64,000 nt of DNA from contig NZ_LFIO01000691.1 in assembly GCF_001187535.1 (NCBI RefSeq), forward strand, positions 1 through 64,000, given 5' to 3'. Of this stretch, positions 33,624 to 42,891 are shown one piece after another (within the stretch, counting starts at the first letter, position 1; each line of letters opens with the position of its first letter). Origin of the DNA: Rhizobium ecuadorense (GTDB lineage: Bacteria; Pseudomonadota; Alphaproteobacteria; Rhizobiales; Rhizobiaceae). The notes beneath the pieces are model-generated. The model saw nothing but the letters and a program-made list of their open reading frames with translations. It was not told where the DNA came from and ran no database searches. The position numbers and the translations under genes are program-made.

Positions 33624-33800
33624 TCACTTCCTGGTCGTGCCAATCGCGCCCGTCGCCGGCGGATTGACCCGCTCGGACGGAATGCGGATTGTCACGTCGC
33701 GCGGCTCGGGCTCGACGAAGGTCACAAGCGCCCACATCGCTCCGTAGACCGTCCCGGCGAGGATCGCGCAGACGAACAGAAAACGGAACAAGGTCGGCAT
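33624..33800 (-). CDS. 58-residue membrane-anchored protein upstream of xerD
   Basis: A short gene with AAGGAG seven bases before ATG 33800. The product starts [20 protein letters not shown], one N-terminal membrane segment, followed by a Pro/Glu-rich periplasmic or cytoplasmic tail ([20 protein letters not shown]) and a Lys end. It stops five bases before xerD, so the two are probably co-transcribed and co-translated. No function is known to me. A promoter with TATAAC lies just upstream. Confidence 0.78.
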   Translation of the reverse strand: MPTLFRFLFVCAILAGTVYGAMWALVTFVEPEPRDVTIRIPSERVNPPATGAIGTTRK

Positions 33801-33827
33801 CCGGCAACTCCTTCATGCTCTGCTTCT

Positions 33828-33855
33828 GTTATAAGAAGCGTATCTGCAAGTGCAA
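33828..33855 (-). promoter_or_regulatory. Promoter of the small gene-xerD-accA unit
   Basis: On the minus strand TTGCAC (33855-33850), a 16-base spacer and TATAAC (33833-33828) stand 28 bases before ATG 33800. Confidence 0.5.
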
Positions 33856-33892
33856 GAAGCGCTATTCAAGCCATGATTCCCTTGTCCGCGAC

Positions 33893-33921
33893 TTGACGCT
33901 CCATCTGCATTTGTCGATACG
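33893..33921 (+). promoter_or_regulatory. Promoter candidate for aroK-aroB
   Basis: CTTGACG with TTGACG at 33893-33898 matches the rhizobial CTTGAC -35 preference. A 17-base spacer leads to GATACG (33916-33921), a weak -10 box, 27 bases before ATG 33949. Confidence 0.35.
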
Positions 33922-33948
33922 GTTTGCAAACAAAGTGTGAATGGACCG

Positions 33949-34539
33949 ATGAGTGAACCACTGCTGACCGTTGCTGACAGCCTGAAAGACAGAGCTCGCG
34001 CCGCGCTTGGTTCACGCAATCTGATCCTCGTCGGGCTGATGGGTGCGGGAAAATCCGCTGTGGGGCGCATCGTCGCCAGCCAGCTCGGCATTCCCTTCAT
34101 CGACAGCGACCACGAAATCGAGCGGGTGTCGCGCATGACGATCCCCGAACTTTTCGCGGCCTATGGCGAGGAAGAATTCCGGGCGCTGGAAACGCGGGTG
34201 ATGAAGCGGCTCGTCAGGAGCGGCCCGCGGGTCGTCTCCACCGGCGGCGGCGCCTTCATCAACGAGCGGACACGCAGGCACATCAAGAAGGGCGGCGTTT
34301 CCGTCTGGCTGAAGGCGGATCTCGACGTGCTCTGGGAGCGGGTCAACAAGCGCGACAACCGGCCCTTGCTCAAGACCGAAAACCCTAGGCAGACGCTCGA
34401 AGGCCTGATGAACGCGCGCTACCCGATCTATGCGCTGGCCGACCTCACCGTGCTCTCGCGCGACGTGCGCAAGGAAATCATGGCCGACGAGGTGCTGCAG
34501 GCGCTGATCGAAGCCCAGAAGGAAAATGCAGCCTCATGA
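33949..34539 (+). CDS. aroK: Shikimate kinase
   Basis: Phosphorylates shikimate at O3 in the chorismate pathway, 196 residues. It has Walker A GLMGAGKS, the shikimate-binding DSDHEIER, the GGG segment STGGGAFI, and the lid RDNRPLL. An N-terminal extension of about 20 residues before the P-loop is usual in rhizobia. GTG 33937 is an in-frame alternative start. The stop overlaps aroB by four bases. Confidence 0.95.
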   Translation: MSEPLLTVADSLKDRARAALGSRNLILVGLMGAGKSAVGRIVASQLGIPFIDSDHEIERVSRMTIPELFAAYGEEEFRALETRVMKRLVRSGPRVVSTGGGAFINERTRRHIKKGGVSVWLKADLDVLWERVNKRDNRPLLKTENPRQTLEGLMNARYPIYALADLTVLSRDVRKEIMADEVLQALIEAQKENAAS

Positions 34540-35663
34540 ATGCGATACCCTCCGCCGCCGTCCAGACTGTGCATGTGCCGCTCGGTGAGCGCGCCTACGA
34601 TATCCTGATCGGGCCGGGGCTGATCGCGCGGGCCGGCGCCGAGATCGCCTCCCGCCTCAAGGGGCGCAAGGCGGCTGTCGTCACCGACGAAAATGTCGCG
34701 CCGCTCTATCTCAAGGCCCTCGTCGCAAGTCTCGATGAAGCGGGCATCGCCTCGGCCGCGGTCGTCCTGCCGGCCGGCGAGAAGACCAAGAGCTTCGAAC
34801 ATCTGATGACTGCCTGCGACAAGGTGCTCGAAGCCCGCGTCGAGCGTAACGATTGCGTCATCGCGCTCGGCGGCGGCGTCATCGGCGACCTCTCGGGATT
34901 TGCGGCAGGGATCGTGCGGCGCGGCGTGCGCTTCGTGCAGGTGCCGACCTCGCTGCTGGCACAGGTCGATTCCTCCGTCGGCGGCAAGACCGGCATCAAC
35001 TCCCGCCACGGCAAGAACCTGATCGGCGTCTTCCATCAGCCGGATCTGGTTCTGGCCGATACCGACGTGCTGAATACGCTGAGCGAGCGCGAATTCCGCG
35101 CCGGTTACGCCGAAGTCGCCAAATACGGGCTGATCGACAAGCCGGATTTCTTCGCCTGGCTGGAAGCCAACTGGAAAGCGGTTTTTGCAGGCGGCTCGGC
35201 CCGCATCGAGGCGATTGCCGCCAGCTGCCAGGCGAAGGCCGATGTCGTCGTTGCCGACGAGCGCGAGAACGGCCAGCGGGCGCTGCTCAATCTCGGCCAC
35301 ACGTTCGGCCATGCGCTGGAGGCGGCGACTGCCTATGACAGCTCCCGCCTCGTGCATGGCGAAGGCGTCTCGATCGGCATGGTGCTGGCGCATGAATTTT
35401 CCGCACGGATGAACCTTGCGAGCCCGGACGATGCGCGGCGCGTCGAGGTGCACCTCAAGGAGGTCGGCCTGCCGACCCGCATGTCCGACATTCCGGGCGA
35501 GCTGCCGCCGGCCGAGGTGCTGATGGATGCGATCGCCCAGGACAAGAAGGTCAAGAGCGGCCAGCTCACCTTCATCCTGACGCGCGGCATCGGCCAGTCC
35601 TTCGTCGCCGACGACGTTCCGGCCTCCGAGGTGATCAGCTTTCTCAGGGAAAAACACCCCTGA
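34536..35663 (+). CDS. aroB: 3-dehydroquinate synthase
   Basis: Second step of the shikimate pathway, converting DAHP to 3-dehydroquinate with NAD and Zn. 375 residues. Visible are ALGGGVIGDLSGFAAGIVRR (NAD binding), PTSLLAQVDSSVGGKTGIN, and the metal ligands in AEVAKYGLI, LGHTFGHALE and HGEGVSIG. Overlaps aroK at ATGA and abuts the CorC-like gene, so the three form one unit. Confidence 0.97.
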   Translation: MNAIPSAAVQTVHVPLGERAYDILIGPGLIARAGAEIASRLKGRKAAVVTDENVAPLYLKALVASLDEAGIASAAVVLPAGEKTKSFEHLMTACDKVLEARVERNDCVIALGGGVIGDLSGFAAGIVRRGVRFVQVPTSLLAQVDSSVGGKTGINSRHGKNLIGVFHQPDLVLADTDVLNTLSEREFRAGYAEVAKYGLIDKPDFFAWLEANWKAVFAGGSARIEAIAASCQAKADVVVADERENGQRALLNLGHTFGHALEAATAYDSSRLVHGEGVSIGMVLAHEFSARMNLASPDDARRVEVHLKEVGLPTRMSDIPGELPPAEVLMDAIAQDKKVKSGQLTFILTRGIGQSFVADDVPASEVISFLREKHP

Positions 35664-36973
35664 TGACCGTCGAAGGCGCTCTGGCATTTCTTGCGACATA
35701 TTGGCCGGAGATCCTTTCGATCACGGCGCTCGTGCTGATGTCCGCCTTCTTTTCCGGCTCGGAAACGGCGCTGACCGCGGTTTCGCGCAGCCGCATCCAT
35801 ACGCTTGAGGTCAACGGCGACGAACGCGCCGGTCTCGTCCGGCAGCTGATCGAGCGGCGCGACCGGCTGATCGGCGCGCTGCTGATCGGCAACAATCTCG
35901 CCAATATCCTGTCCTCCTCGATTGCCACCAGCCTGTTCCTCGGGCTGTTCGGCAGTTCCGGCGTGGCGCTGGCGACGCTGGCGATGACCGTCATCCTGGT
36001 CATCTTCGCCGAAGTGCTGCCGAAGAGCTGGGCGATTTCGACACCCGACCGCTTTGCGCTTGCCATCGCTGTTCCCGCCAGGCTCTTCGTTCTCGTCGTC
36101 GGCCCGATTTCCTCCTTCGTCAATGCGATCGTCCGCCGGATCCTGGCATTGTTCGGCATCAACCTCTCGCGCGAGGTATCGATGCTGACGGCGCATGAGG
36201 AGCTGCGCGGCGCCGTCGACCTCCTGCACCGCGAGGGATCGGTGGTGAAGGCGGACCGCGACCGCCTCGGCGGCGTGCTCGATCTCAGCGAGCTCGAACT
36301 GTCGGATATCATGGTCCACCGCACGGCGATGCGGGCGATCAACGCCGACGATCCGCCTGAGGCGGTGGTGCGCGCCATTCTCGAAAGCCCCTATACGCGC
36401 ATGCCGTTGTGGCGCGGCACGATCGACAACATCATCGGCGTCGTCCACGCCAAGGATCTATTGCGCGCACTGGCCGAGCCGAACATGGAGCCGCAGAACC
36501 TCGATATCGTCAAAATCGCGCAGAAGCCGTGGTTCGTGCCCGACAGCACCAATCTCGAAGATCAGCTCAACGCCTTCCTGCGCCGCAAGCAGCATTTTGC
36601 CGTCGTCGTCGATGAATATGGCGAGGTGCAGGGCATCGTCACACTGGAGGATATTCTCGAGGAAATCGTCGGCGATATTTCCGATGAGCACGATATCGAG
36701 ATCCAGGGTGTGCGCCAGGAGGCCGACGGTTCCGTCGTCGTCGACGGCGGCGTGCCGATCCGCGACTTGAACCGCGCGCTCGACTGGCACCTGCCCGACG
36801 AGGAGGCGACGACGATTGCCGGCCTGGTCATCCATGAATCGATGACCATCCCGGAAGAGCGCCAGGCCTTCACTTTTTACGGCAAGCGCTTCGTCGTCAT
36901 GAAGCGGGAAAAGAACCGCATCACCAAGCTGCGCATCCGCCCCGCCGGCGAAGACGGCGCGAAACCGTCCTGA
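35663..36973 (+). CDS. HlyC/CorC-type (CNNM family) transporter
   Basis: Membrane protein of 436 residues: an N-terminal CNNM/DUF21 domain with four hydrophobic segments and the motif FFSGSETALTAVSRSRIH, a pair of CBS domains (from about LSDIMVHRTAMRAINADDPP to GIVTLEDILEEIVGDI), and a C-terminal CorC_HlyC domain. Relatives act in Mg or Co efflux. The ATG overlaps the last base of the aroB stop. Confidence 0.92.
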   Translation: MTVEGALAFLATYWPEILSITALVLMSAFFSGSETALTAVSRSRIHTLEVNGDERAGLVRQLIERRDRLIGALLIGNNLANILSSSIATSLFLGLFGSSGVALATLAMTVILVIFAEVLPKSWAISTPDRFALAIAVPARLFVLVVGPISSFVNAIVRRILALFGINLSREVSMLTAHEELRGAVDLLHREGSVVKADRDRLGGVLDLSELELSDIMVHRTAMRAINADDPPEAVVRAILESPYTRMPLWRGTIDNIIGVVHAKDLLRALAEPNMEPQNLDIVKIAQKPWFVPDSTNLEDQLNAFLRRKQHFAVVVDEYGEVQGIVTLEDILEEIVGDISDEHDIEIQGVRQEADGSVVVDGGVPIRDLNRALDWHLPDEEATTIAGLVIHESMTIPEERQAFTFYGKRFVVMKREKNRITKLRIRPAGEDGAKPS

Positions 36974-37014
36974 TCCGGCTTGGATCGCGGGCGATCGGTC
37001 TTATATAGGCTGTG

Positions 37015-37299
37015 TTACCAGCGGGTCGGCTCGCCAGGTGCTGCCGGTTCGAGGGCCAGCGCATGCAGGCCGGCATCGAGTTCCGGTTTCAACAGGTCGG
37101 TGATCGCCCGGTGGCGCGCCAGCCGCGACAGGCCGGCGAATTTTGCCGAAACGATCCGCACCCGCATGTGGGTTTCGCCGGTGCCAGTGATATCGGGCTG
37201 ATGGCCGGCATGCAGGTGGCTTTCGTCGATGACGCTCAGGCGTTCGGGCGCGAAGGCTTCGACTAGTTTTTCTTCGATGCGGGTTCGCAGGGTCATCAT
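37015..37299 (-). CDS. BolA-family protein
   Basis: 94 residues from the tandem ATGs 37299/37296. The family pattern is clear: LRTRIEEKLVEAFAPERLSV, DESHLHAGH, ETHMRVRIVSAKFAGLSRLA, RHRAITDLL. BolA proteins bind [2Fe-2S] clusters with monothiol glutaredoxins and act in iron homeostasis or regulation. The His in HLHAGH and Ser/His region needed for cluster binding are present. Divergent from the J-domain gene. Confidence 0.9.
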   Translation of the reverse strand: MMTLRTRIEEKLVEAFAPERLSVIDESHLHAGHQPDITGTGETHMRVRIVSAKFAGLSRLARHRAITDLLKPELDAGLHALALEPAAPGEPTRW

Positions 37300-37401
37300 C
37301 CGGTCTTGCTGCTTCGCGAAAAGGGTTCCCACCAAGCCAGCAACAAACCCGTTTGTCAATTCTTGTTGTCGCGTCGCGACAGCCTCATAATTAGCGCCGT
37401 C

Positions 37402-38019
37402 ATGACACTTGATTCAAAATACTTCGATAGCATCCGAACACGCCGCAAACGCCAGCCGGAGGCAGAGCAGGCGCCGCCTACCTGTCAGTGGGACGGCTGC
37501 GACAAGAAAGGCTTGCATCGCGCTCCTGTCGGACGCAATGCGGAAGGCCAGTTCTTTTTGTTCTGCTTCGAGCACGTCAAGGACTACAACAAGGGCTATA
37601 ATTATTTCTCCGGTCTGTCGGACGGCGAGATCGCCCGCTATCAGAAAGAGGCGATCACCGGCCACCGGCCGACCTGGACCGTCGGCGTCAACAAGTCGGC
37701 GAAGGACAGCCCGCTGCATTCGGAGGTGCGCTCCGGCGCCTATACCCGCGTTCGCGATCCCTTCGGCTTCGTCAAGGAAGGCGGCAAGGGCAGCGGGCCG
37801 CGTTTTCCGCAGGCGCGCAAACTGAAATCGCTGGAAAGCAAGGCCTTCGATACGATGGGGCTCGACGCCAGTGCGACCTCGGCGGAGATCAAGAGCCGCT
37901 ACAAGGAACTGGTCAAGAAGCACCATCCGGATGCCAATGGCGGCGACCGCGGCTCGGAGGAGCGTTTCCGCGCCGTCATCCAGGCCTATCAATTGTTGAA
38001 GCAGAACGGTTTTTGTTAA
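37402..38019 (+). CDS. J-domain-containing protein
   Basis: 205 residues with the J domain at the C-terminus (from about FDTMGLDASATSAEIKSRYK, with HPD in VKKHHPDANGG), the reverse of DnaJ. The N-terminal 130 residues contain two conserved cysteine pairs (CQWDGC and FCFEH) that may bind metal, and a block of aromatic residues. This arrangement is common in Rhizobiales; it probably recruits DnaK to a particular client. Divergent from bolA across about 100 bases. Confidence 0.88.
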   Translation: MTLDSKYFDSIRTRRKRQPEAEQAPPTCQWDGCDKKGLHRAPVGRNAEGQFFLFCFEHVKDYNKGYNYFSGLSDGEIARYQKEAITGHRPTWTVGVNKSAKDSPLHSEVRSGAYTRVRDPFGFVKEGGKGSGPRFPQARKLKSLESKAFDTMGLDASATSAEIKSRYKELVKKHHPDANGGDRGSEERFRAVIQAYQLLKQNGFC

Positions 38020-38328
38020 TTCCCGTCCTTGCTCTTGGGCTTCAATCGGGTATGGTCCAAATCGGCTGAGGCCGCAGGCAAACGCGGCTCATATTTGTGC
38101 GTTTTCCCGACATCGCCTCCGCCGACCTTCCGGACGCGGCGTTTCTTGTCCGGGACTCTTTCAAGAATGCTCGCATGCGGACATCATCCCGCCGAGGTTT
38201 CGTTTCAGTCCCGGAGAAGTATCGCCGACGTTCCGACCTGGACGGGCGCGGAATTAAATCGCGGCGTCACGGTTGCGACATGGCCTGAGACAGTATGGCC
38301 GGGTGGCATCACCCGCCTTGGAGACATG
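38020..38328. other. Leader region before cobS
   Basis: 309 bases with no gene supported. I looked for a cobalamin riboswitch (B12-box-like GCCACTG) and did not see one, so regulation of cobST cannot be read from the sequence. Confidence 0.45.
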
Positions 38329-39321
38329 ATGAGCAAGATCGACCTTGATATAGCAGAACTGCCCGATACCACCGTTTCGGTCCGCGAGACCTTCGGCATC
38401 GATTCCGACATCCGCGTTCCCGCCTACAGCAAGGGCGACGCCTATGTGCCTGATCTCGACCCCGACTACCTCTTCGACCGCGAGACGACGCTCGCCATTC
38501 TCGCAGGCTTTGCCCATAACCGCCGCGTGATGATCTCCGGCTATCACGGCACCGGCAAATCCTCGCATATCGAGCAGGTGGCGGCGCGGCTCAACTGGCC
38601 CTGCGTGCGCATCAACCTCGACAGCCATGTCAGCCGTATCGATCTGGTCGGCAAGGACGCGATCGTCGTCAAGGACGGGCTGCAGGTCACCGAATTCAAG
38701 GACGGCATCCTGCCCTGGGCCTATCAGCACAATGTCGCGCTGGTCTTCGACGAATATGATGCCGGCCGTCCCGATGTGATGTTCGTCATCCAGCGCGTGC
38801 TGGAATCCTCCGGCCGCCTGACGCTGCTCGACCAGAGCCGCGTCATCCGGCCGCACCCGGCCTTCCGGCTGTTTGCGACCGCCAATACGATCGGCCTCGG
38901 CGACACCACCGGCCTCTATCACGGCACGCAGCAGATCAACCAGGCGCAGATGGACCGCTGGTCGATCGTGACGACGCTGAACTATCTGCCGCATGATCAC
39001 GAAGTGAACATCGTCGCCGCCAAGGTGAAGAGCTTCGGCAAGGACAGGGAAGGCCGCGAGACCGTGTCGAAGATGGTCCGCGTCGCCGATCTGACGCGCG
39101 CTGCCTTCATGAACGGCGATCTCTCCACCGTCATGAGCCCGCGGACCGTCATCACCTGGGCCGAGAATGCCGAGATCTTCGGTGATCTCGCCTTCGCCTT
39201 CCGCGTCACCTTCCTCAATAAGTGCGACGAGCTGGAGCGTCCTCTGGTCGCCGAGCACTATCAGCGCGCCTTCGGCGTCGAGCTGAAGGAAAGTGCCGCC
39301 AATATCGTTCTCGGAGCCTGA
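38329..39321 (+). CDS. cobS: Aerobic cobaltochelatase subunit CobS
   Basis: AAA+ ATPase subunit of the cobaltochelatase CobNST, which inserts cobalt into hydrogenobyrinic acid a,c-diamide during aerobic B12 synthesis. 330 residues from ATG 38329 (GGAG five bases upstream; ATG 38326 is adjacent and in frame). Walker A is [11 protein letters not shown] and Walker B ALVFDEYD. The N-terminal [20 protein letters not shown] is characteristic. cobT follows after 12 bases; cobN is not in the window. Confidence 0.96.
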   Translation: MSKIDLDIAELPDTTVSVRETFGIDSDIRVPAYSKGDAYVPDLDPDYLFDRETTLAILAGFAHNRRVMISGYHGTGKSSHIEQVAARLNWPCVRINLDSHVSRIDLVGKDAIVVKDGLQVTEFKDGILPWAYQHNVALVFDEYDAGRPDVMFVIQRVLESSGRLTLLDQSRVIRPHPAFRLFATANTIGLGDTTGLYHGTQQINQAQMDRWSIVTTLNYLPHDHEVNIVAAKVKSFGKDREGRETVSKMVRVADLTRAAFMNGDLSTVMSPRTVITWAENAEIFGDLAFAFRVTFLNKCDELERPLVAEHYQRAFGVELKESAANIVLGA

Positions 39322-39333
39322 GACCGACCGATC

Positions 39334-41235
39334 ATGGCAGCTCGCGGTGACAATTCGAAAGCAAAGCCCGGCGCGCCCGTCGACGTCGAGCCCTTGCGCC
39401 GGGCGATAACCGGCTGCGTGCGCTCGATCGCCGGCGACGGCGATGTCGAGGTGACCTTCGCCAATGAACGGCCGGGGATGACCGGCGAGCGCATCCGGCT
39501 GCCGGAGCTTTCCAAGCGGCCGACGGCGCATGAGCTGGCGGTCACCCGCGGGCTCGGCGATTCCATGGCGCTGCGCCTTGCCTGCCATGACGAGAAGATG
39601 CACGCGACGATGGCGCCGCAGGGCTCGGACGCCCGGGCGATCTTCGATGTCGTCGAGCAGGCGCGTGTCGAATCGATCGGCGCGCTGCGCATGGAGGGCA
39701 TGGCGTCGAACCTGCGCTCCATGACGGAAGAGAAATATTCCAAGGCGAATTTCACCGGCATCGAGCGCCAGGAAGACGCACCGGTCGGCGAAGCCGTCGC
39801 GATGATGGTGCGGGAGAAGCTGACCGGCCAGCGCCCGCCTGAAACCGCCGGCAAGGTGCTCGACCTCTGGCGCGGCTTCATCGAGGACAAGGCGGGAGCC
39901 GAACTCGACAATCTGTCGGGCGCGATCAACGACCAGCAGGCCTTCGCCAAGGTTATCCGCAACATGCTGTCGGCCATGGAAATGGCCGAGGAATACGGCG
40001 ACGACGACAGCGACGCCGACAATGACGACCAGTCGGATCAGGAAGACCAGCCGAGCGGTGACGAGCAGGATCAGGACGAGGTCGACGAGGATGCCGGCAC
40101 CGATGCCGCCCCGGTCGAGGACAGCGAAGTCGCCGACGAGCAGATGGAGGACGGCGAGACCGAAGGCGCCGAAATTTCCGACGACGACATGATGGAAGAG
40201 GGCGAGGACGATTCGGAAACGCCGGGCGAGACCCGCCGTCCGAACACGCCTTTCTCCGATTTCAACGAGAAGGTCGATTATCACGTCTTTACCGAAGAGT
40301 TCGACGAGATCATCACCGCCGAGGAACTCTGCGACGCCGCCGAACTCGAGCGCCTGCGCGCTTTCCTCGACAAGCAACTGGCGCATCTGCAGGGCGCGGT
40401 CGGCCGCCTGGCCAACCGGCTGCAGCGCCGCCTGATGGCGCAGCAGAACCGCTCCTGGGATTTCGACCTGGAAGAGGGCTATCTCGATCCGGCCCGGCTG
40501 CAGCGTATCATCATCGATCCGATGCAGGCGCTTTCCTTCAAGATGGAGCGCGACACGCAGTTCCGCGACACGGTCGTCACGCTGCTGATCGACAATTCCG
40601 GTTCGATGCGCGGCCGGCCGATCACGGTTGCTGCCACTTGCGCCGATATTCTCGCCCGCACGCTGGAGCGCTGCGGCGTCAAGGTCGAGATCCTCGGCTT
40701 CACCACCAAGGCCTGGAAGGGCGGGCAGGCGCGGGAAAGCTGGCTTGCCGGCGGCAAGCCGCAGACGCCGGGACGCCTCAATGATCTGCGCCACATCATC
40801 TACAAATCGGCCGATGCGCCTTGGCGGCGGGCACGCGCCAATCTCGGGCTGATGATGCGCGAGGGGCTGCTCAAGGAAAATATCGACGGCGAGGCGCTGA
40901 TCTGGGCGCATAACCGCCTGCTCGCACGCCGCGAGCAGCGCCGCATCCTGATGATGATCTCGGACGGCGCGCCGGTCGACGATTCGACGCTGTCGGTCAA
41001 TCCGGGCAATTATCTCGAGCGGCACTTGCGCGCCGTCATCGAGCAGATCGAGACGCGTTCGCCTGTGGAATTGCTGGCGATCGGCATCGGTCACGACGTG
41101 ACGCGCTATTATCGCCGCGCCGTGACGATCGTCGATGCCGACGAGCTCGCCGGCGCGATGACCGAGCAGCTCGCATCGCTGTTCGAAGATCAATCGACCC
41201 AGCCGCGCGGCGGCCGGCTCCGTCGTGCCGGCTGA
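39334..41235 (+). CDS. cobT: Aerobic cobaltochelatase subunit CobT
   Basis: 633 residues. It forms the complex with CobS that drives cobalt insertion by CobN. A strongly acidic linker (about residues 225-310, rich in Asp and Glu) precedes a C-terminal von Willebrand A domain with the MIDAS motif [13 protein letters not shown]. The acidic stretch is a family trait. Directly downstream of cobS and probably co-transcribed. Confidence 0.96.
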   Translation: MAARGDNSKAKPGAPVDVEPLRRAITGCVRSIAGDGDVEVTFANERPGMTGERIRLPELSKRPTAHELAVTRGLGDSMALRLACHDEKMHATMAPQGSDARAIFDVVEQARVESIGALRMEGMASNLRSMTEEKYSKANFTGIERQEDAPVGEAVAMMVREKLTGQRPPETAGKVLDLWRGFIEDKAGAELDNLSGAINDQQAFAKVIRNMLSAMEMAEEYGDDDSDADNDDQSDQEDQPSGDEQDQDEVDEDAGTDAAPVEDSEVADEQMEDGETEGAEISDDDMMEEGEDDSETPGETRRPNTPFSDFNEKVDYHVFTEEFDEIITAEELCDAAELERLRAFLDKQLAHLQGAVGRLANRLQRRLMAQQNRSWDFDLEEGYLDPARLQRIIIDPMQALSFKMERDTQFRDTVVTLLIDNSGSMRGRPITVAATCADILARTLERCGVKVEILGFTTKAWKGGQARESWLAGGKPQTPGRLNDLRHIIYKSADAPWRRARANLGLMMREGLLKENIDGEALIWAHNRLLARREQRRILMMISDGAPVDDSTLSVNPGNYLERHLRAVIEQIETRSPVELLAIGIGHDVTRYYRRAVTIVDADELAGAMTEQLASLFEDQSTQPRGGRLRRAG

Positions 41236-41251
41236 CGCGGCTGAAGGAAAC

Positions 41252-42262
41252 ATGACTGGCAAGCGCCTTTGCTGGGCGGCGTTGATCGCTTTCTGCATCG
41301 CCGCCGGCGCTTGTCCCGTATGGGCGAGCGACGTGCCGGTCATTAGCCGGCAAATCTCCGATTTCAAGATCGGCTCTTCGCAGACGACGTTCGGCTCGCT
41401 GGAATTTCTCGGCGGCCTGGAGATGGTCTCCAGCAAAGCGCTGTTCGGCTCGCTCTCCGCCATCCGCTTCCGGCCGGATCAAAAACATTTCGTGGTCGTG
41501 CTCGACACCGGCCAGTGGCTGACCGGCAGTGTCGAACGCGACATCAAGGGCAGGCTTTCCGGCCTTGCCGATGTCGAGATCACCCCGATGAAGAACAGTG
41601 CCGGGCGCAGCTTCGAGGGCAAGGGGCATATGGATGCCGAGGGCCTGGCGCTGGACGGCGACCGGATCCTGGTCTCCTTCGAGCAGGATCACCGCGTCGA
41701 TGTCTACCCTGATCCGGGTTTTGCCGAATCGAGCGCGATCGCTACTTTGCCGATCCTCATTCCGCGCAAGATGCTGAGCGAGAACCGCGGCATCGAGACC
41801 ATCACCGTCGCGCCCGCATCGAGCCCGCTCAAGGGCGGCGTGGTCATCGTCTCCGAACGCGGGCTCGACAGCGACGGCAACCGGCTGGCGGCCATTCTGA
41901 GCGGGCCGCTGAAAGGGCGCTTCGCGGTCGCGCGCGACGGCAGCTTCGATGTCACCGATGGCGCCTTCCTGCCGAACGGCGACCTGCTGCTGCTGGAGCG
42001 CCGCTTCAACATGGCCGAAGGCATCGGCATGCGCCTTCGGCGCGTCAAGGGTGCCGATATCAGGCCCGGGGCCGTTGTTGACGGCGAACTGCTGCTCGAA
42101 GGCAATTTCAACTCGCAGATCGACAATATGGAAGGACTCGACGCCTTCCAGGCCGCCGACGGCACCACCCATCTCATTCTGGTGTCGGACGATAATCATT
42201 CGATCCTGCAGCGCAACCTGATGCTGGAATTCCGGCTCTCGGAGCGACCGGCGTCAAATTGA
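41252..42262 (+). CDS. Esterase-like phytase-family secreted protein
   Basis: 336 residues with a signal peptide (LCWAALIAFCIAAGACPVWA). The mature part resembles the 'esterase-like activity of phytase' family, a beta-propeller fold: LSAIRFRPDQKHFVVVLDTG, GHMDAEGLALDGDRILVSFE, NNMEGL-like block IDNMEGLDAFQAADG. It begins 16 bases after cobT, so it may be read with cobST, as in other rhizobia. Enzymatic activity is not established. Confidence 0.82.
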   Translation: MTGKRLCWAALIAFCIAAGACPVWASDVPVISRQISDFKIGSSQTTFGSLEFLGGLEMVSSKALFGSLSAIRFRPDQKHFVVVLDTGQWLTGSVERDIKGRLSGLADVEITPMKNSAGRSFEGKGHMDAEGLALDGDRILVSFEQDHRVDVYPDPGFAESSAIATLPILIPRKMLSENRGIETITVAPASSPLKGGVVIVSERGLDSDGNRLAAILSGPLKGRFAVARDGSFDVTDGAFLPNGDLLLLERRFNMAEGIGMRLRRVKGADIRPGAVVDGELLLEGNFNSQIDNMEGLDAFQAADGTTHLILVSDDNHSILQRNLMLEFRLSERPASN

Positions 42263-42319
42263 CGTCATATGCCTCGGCTATCTCGCCTGCTGCACGGGGA
42301 AGCTGCTTCGGAGACGATC

Positions 42320-42886
42320 ATGGTGCGCATTCATGTCATGGGCGCGTCCGGTTCCGGCACGACATCGCTCGGTCTTGCGCTCGCCGACAGGCTCGATATC
42401 GCCCATCTCGACACCGACGACTTCTTCTGGCTGCCGACCGATCCGCCGTTCACGATGCCGCGGGATGCCGATCAGCGCATCCAGCAGCTGCTCGAGCAGA
42501 CGGGCCGGCCCGGTGGCTGGGTTCTGTCCGGATCGGCGCTGAAATGGGGCGGGCCGCTCGAGCCGCTTTATGATCTGATCGTCTTCCTCAGGATCGAGCC
42601 GGAGCTTCGGATGATGCGCATCCGCGCCCGCGAGACCGCCCGATACGGAACCAGGATCGAGCCGGGCGGCGACATGGAAGTGAAAAGCGGGCAATTCCTG
42701 GAATGGGCGGCAAGCTACGATACGGCCGGTCCCGAACGCCGCAGTCTGGCGGCGCATGAGCAATGGCTGGAAACGCAGACAGCGCCGGTGCTGCGGCTCG
42801 ATTCATCGCTTGAGATCGACGAGCTGGCGGCGCAGGTTGTTCTGCATCCTGCCATCGCCGCCGGAGCGGTCCGGCGGCGTCGGTAG
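42320..42886 (+). CDS. P-loop NTPase, adenylate kinase-like
   Basis: 188 residues from ATG 42320. The P-loop reads GASGSGTTS in place of the common GxxGxGKS: the lysine is replaced by threonine, an unusual change shared by a small group of 'adenylate kinase-like' proteins. HLDTDDFFW (substrate region) and an R-rich lid (RIRARETARYG) are present. The product may bind nucleotide but the missing Lys makes classical kinase activity doubtful. Confidence 0.78.
   Translation: MVRIHVMGASGSGTTSLGLALADRLDIAHLDTDDFFWLPTDPPFTMPRDADQRIQQLLEQTGRPGGWVLSGSALKWGGPLEPLYDLIVFLRIEPELRMMRIRARETARYGTRIEPGGDMEVKSGQFLEWAASYDTAGPERRSLAAHEQWLETQTAPVLRLDSSLEIDELAAQVVLHPAIAAGAVRRRR
42856..42879 (+). terminator. Hairpin overlapping the 3' coding end of the P-loop gene
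   Basis: CGCCGCCGGA - GCGG - TCCGGCGGCG is a perfect 10-bp stem lying inside the last codons, just before TAG. No T-run follows. It stands between two converging genes and may serve as a bidirectional stop or barrier. Confidence 0.45.
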
Positions 42887-42891
42887 TTAGC

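Noticed and set aside
38020..38328. Cobalamin riboswitch before cobS
   Set aside because: No B12-box-like sequence could be found.
38254..41463. 1069-codon open frame on the minus strand
   Set aside because: It is a shadow of cobS and cobT in GC-rich DNA; the plus-strand proteins are clear.
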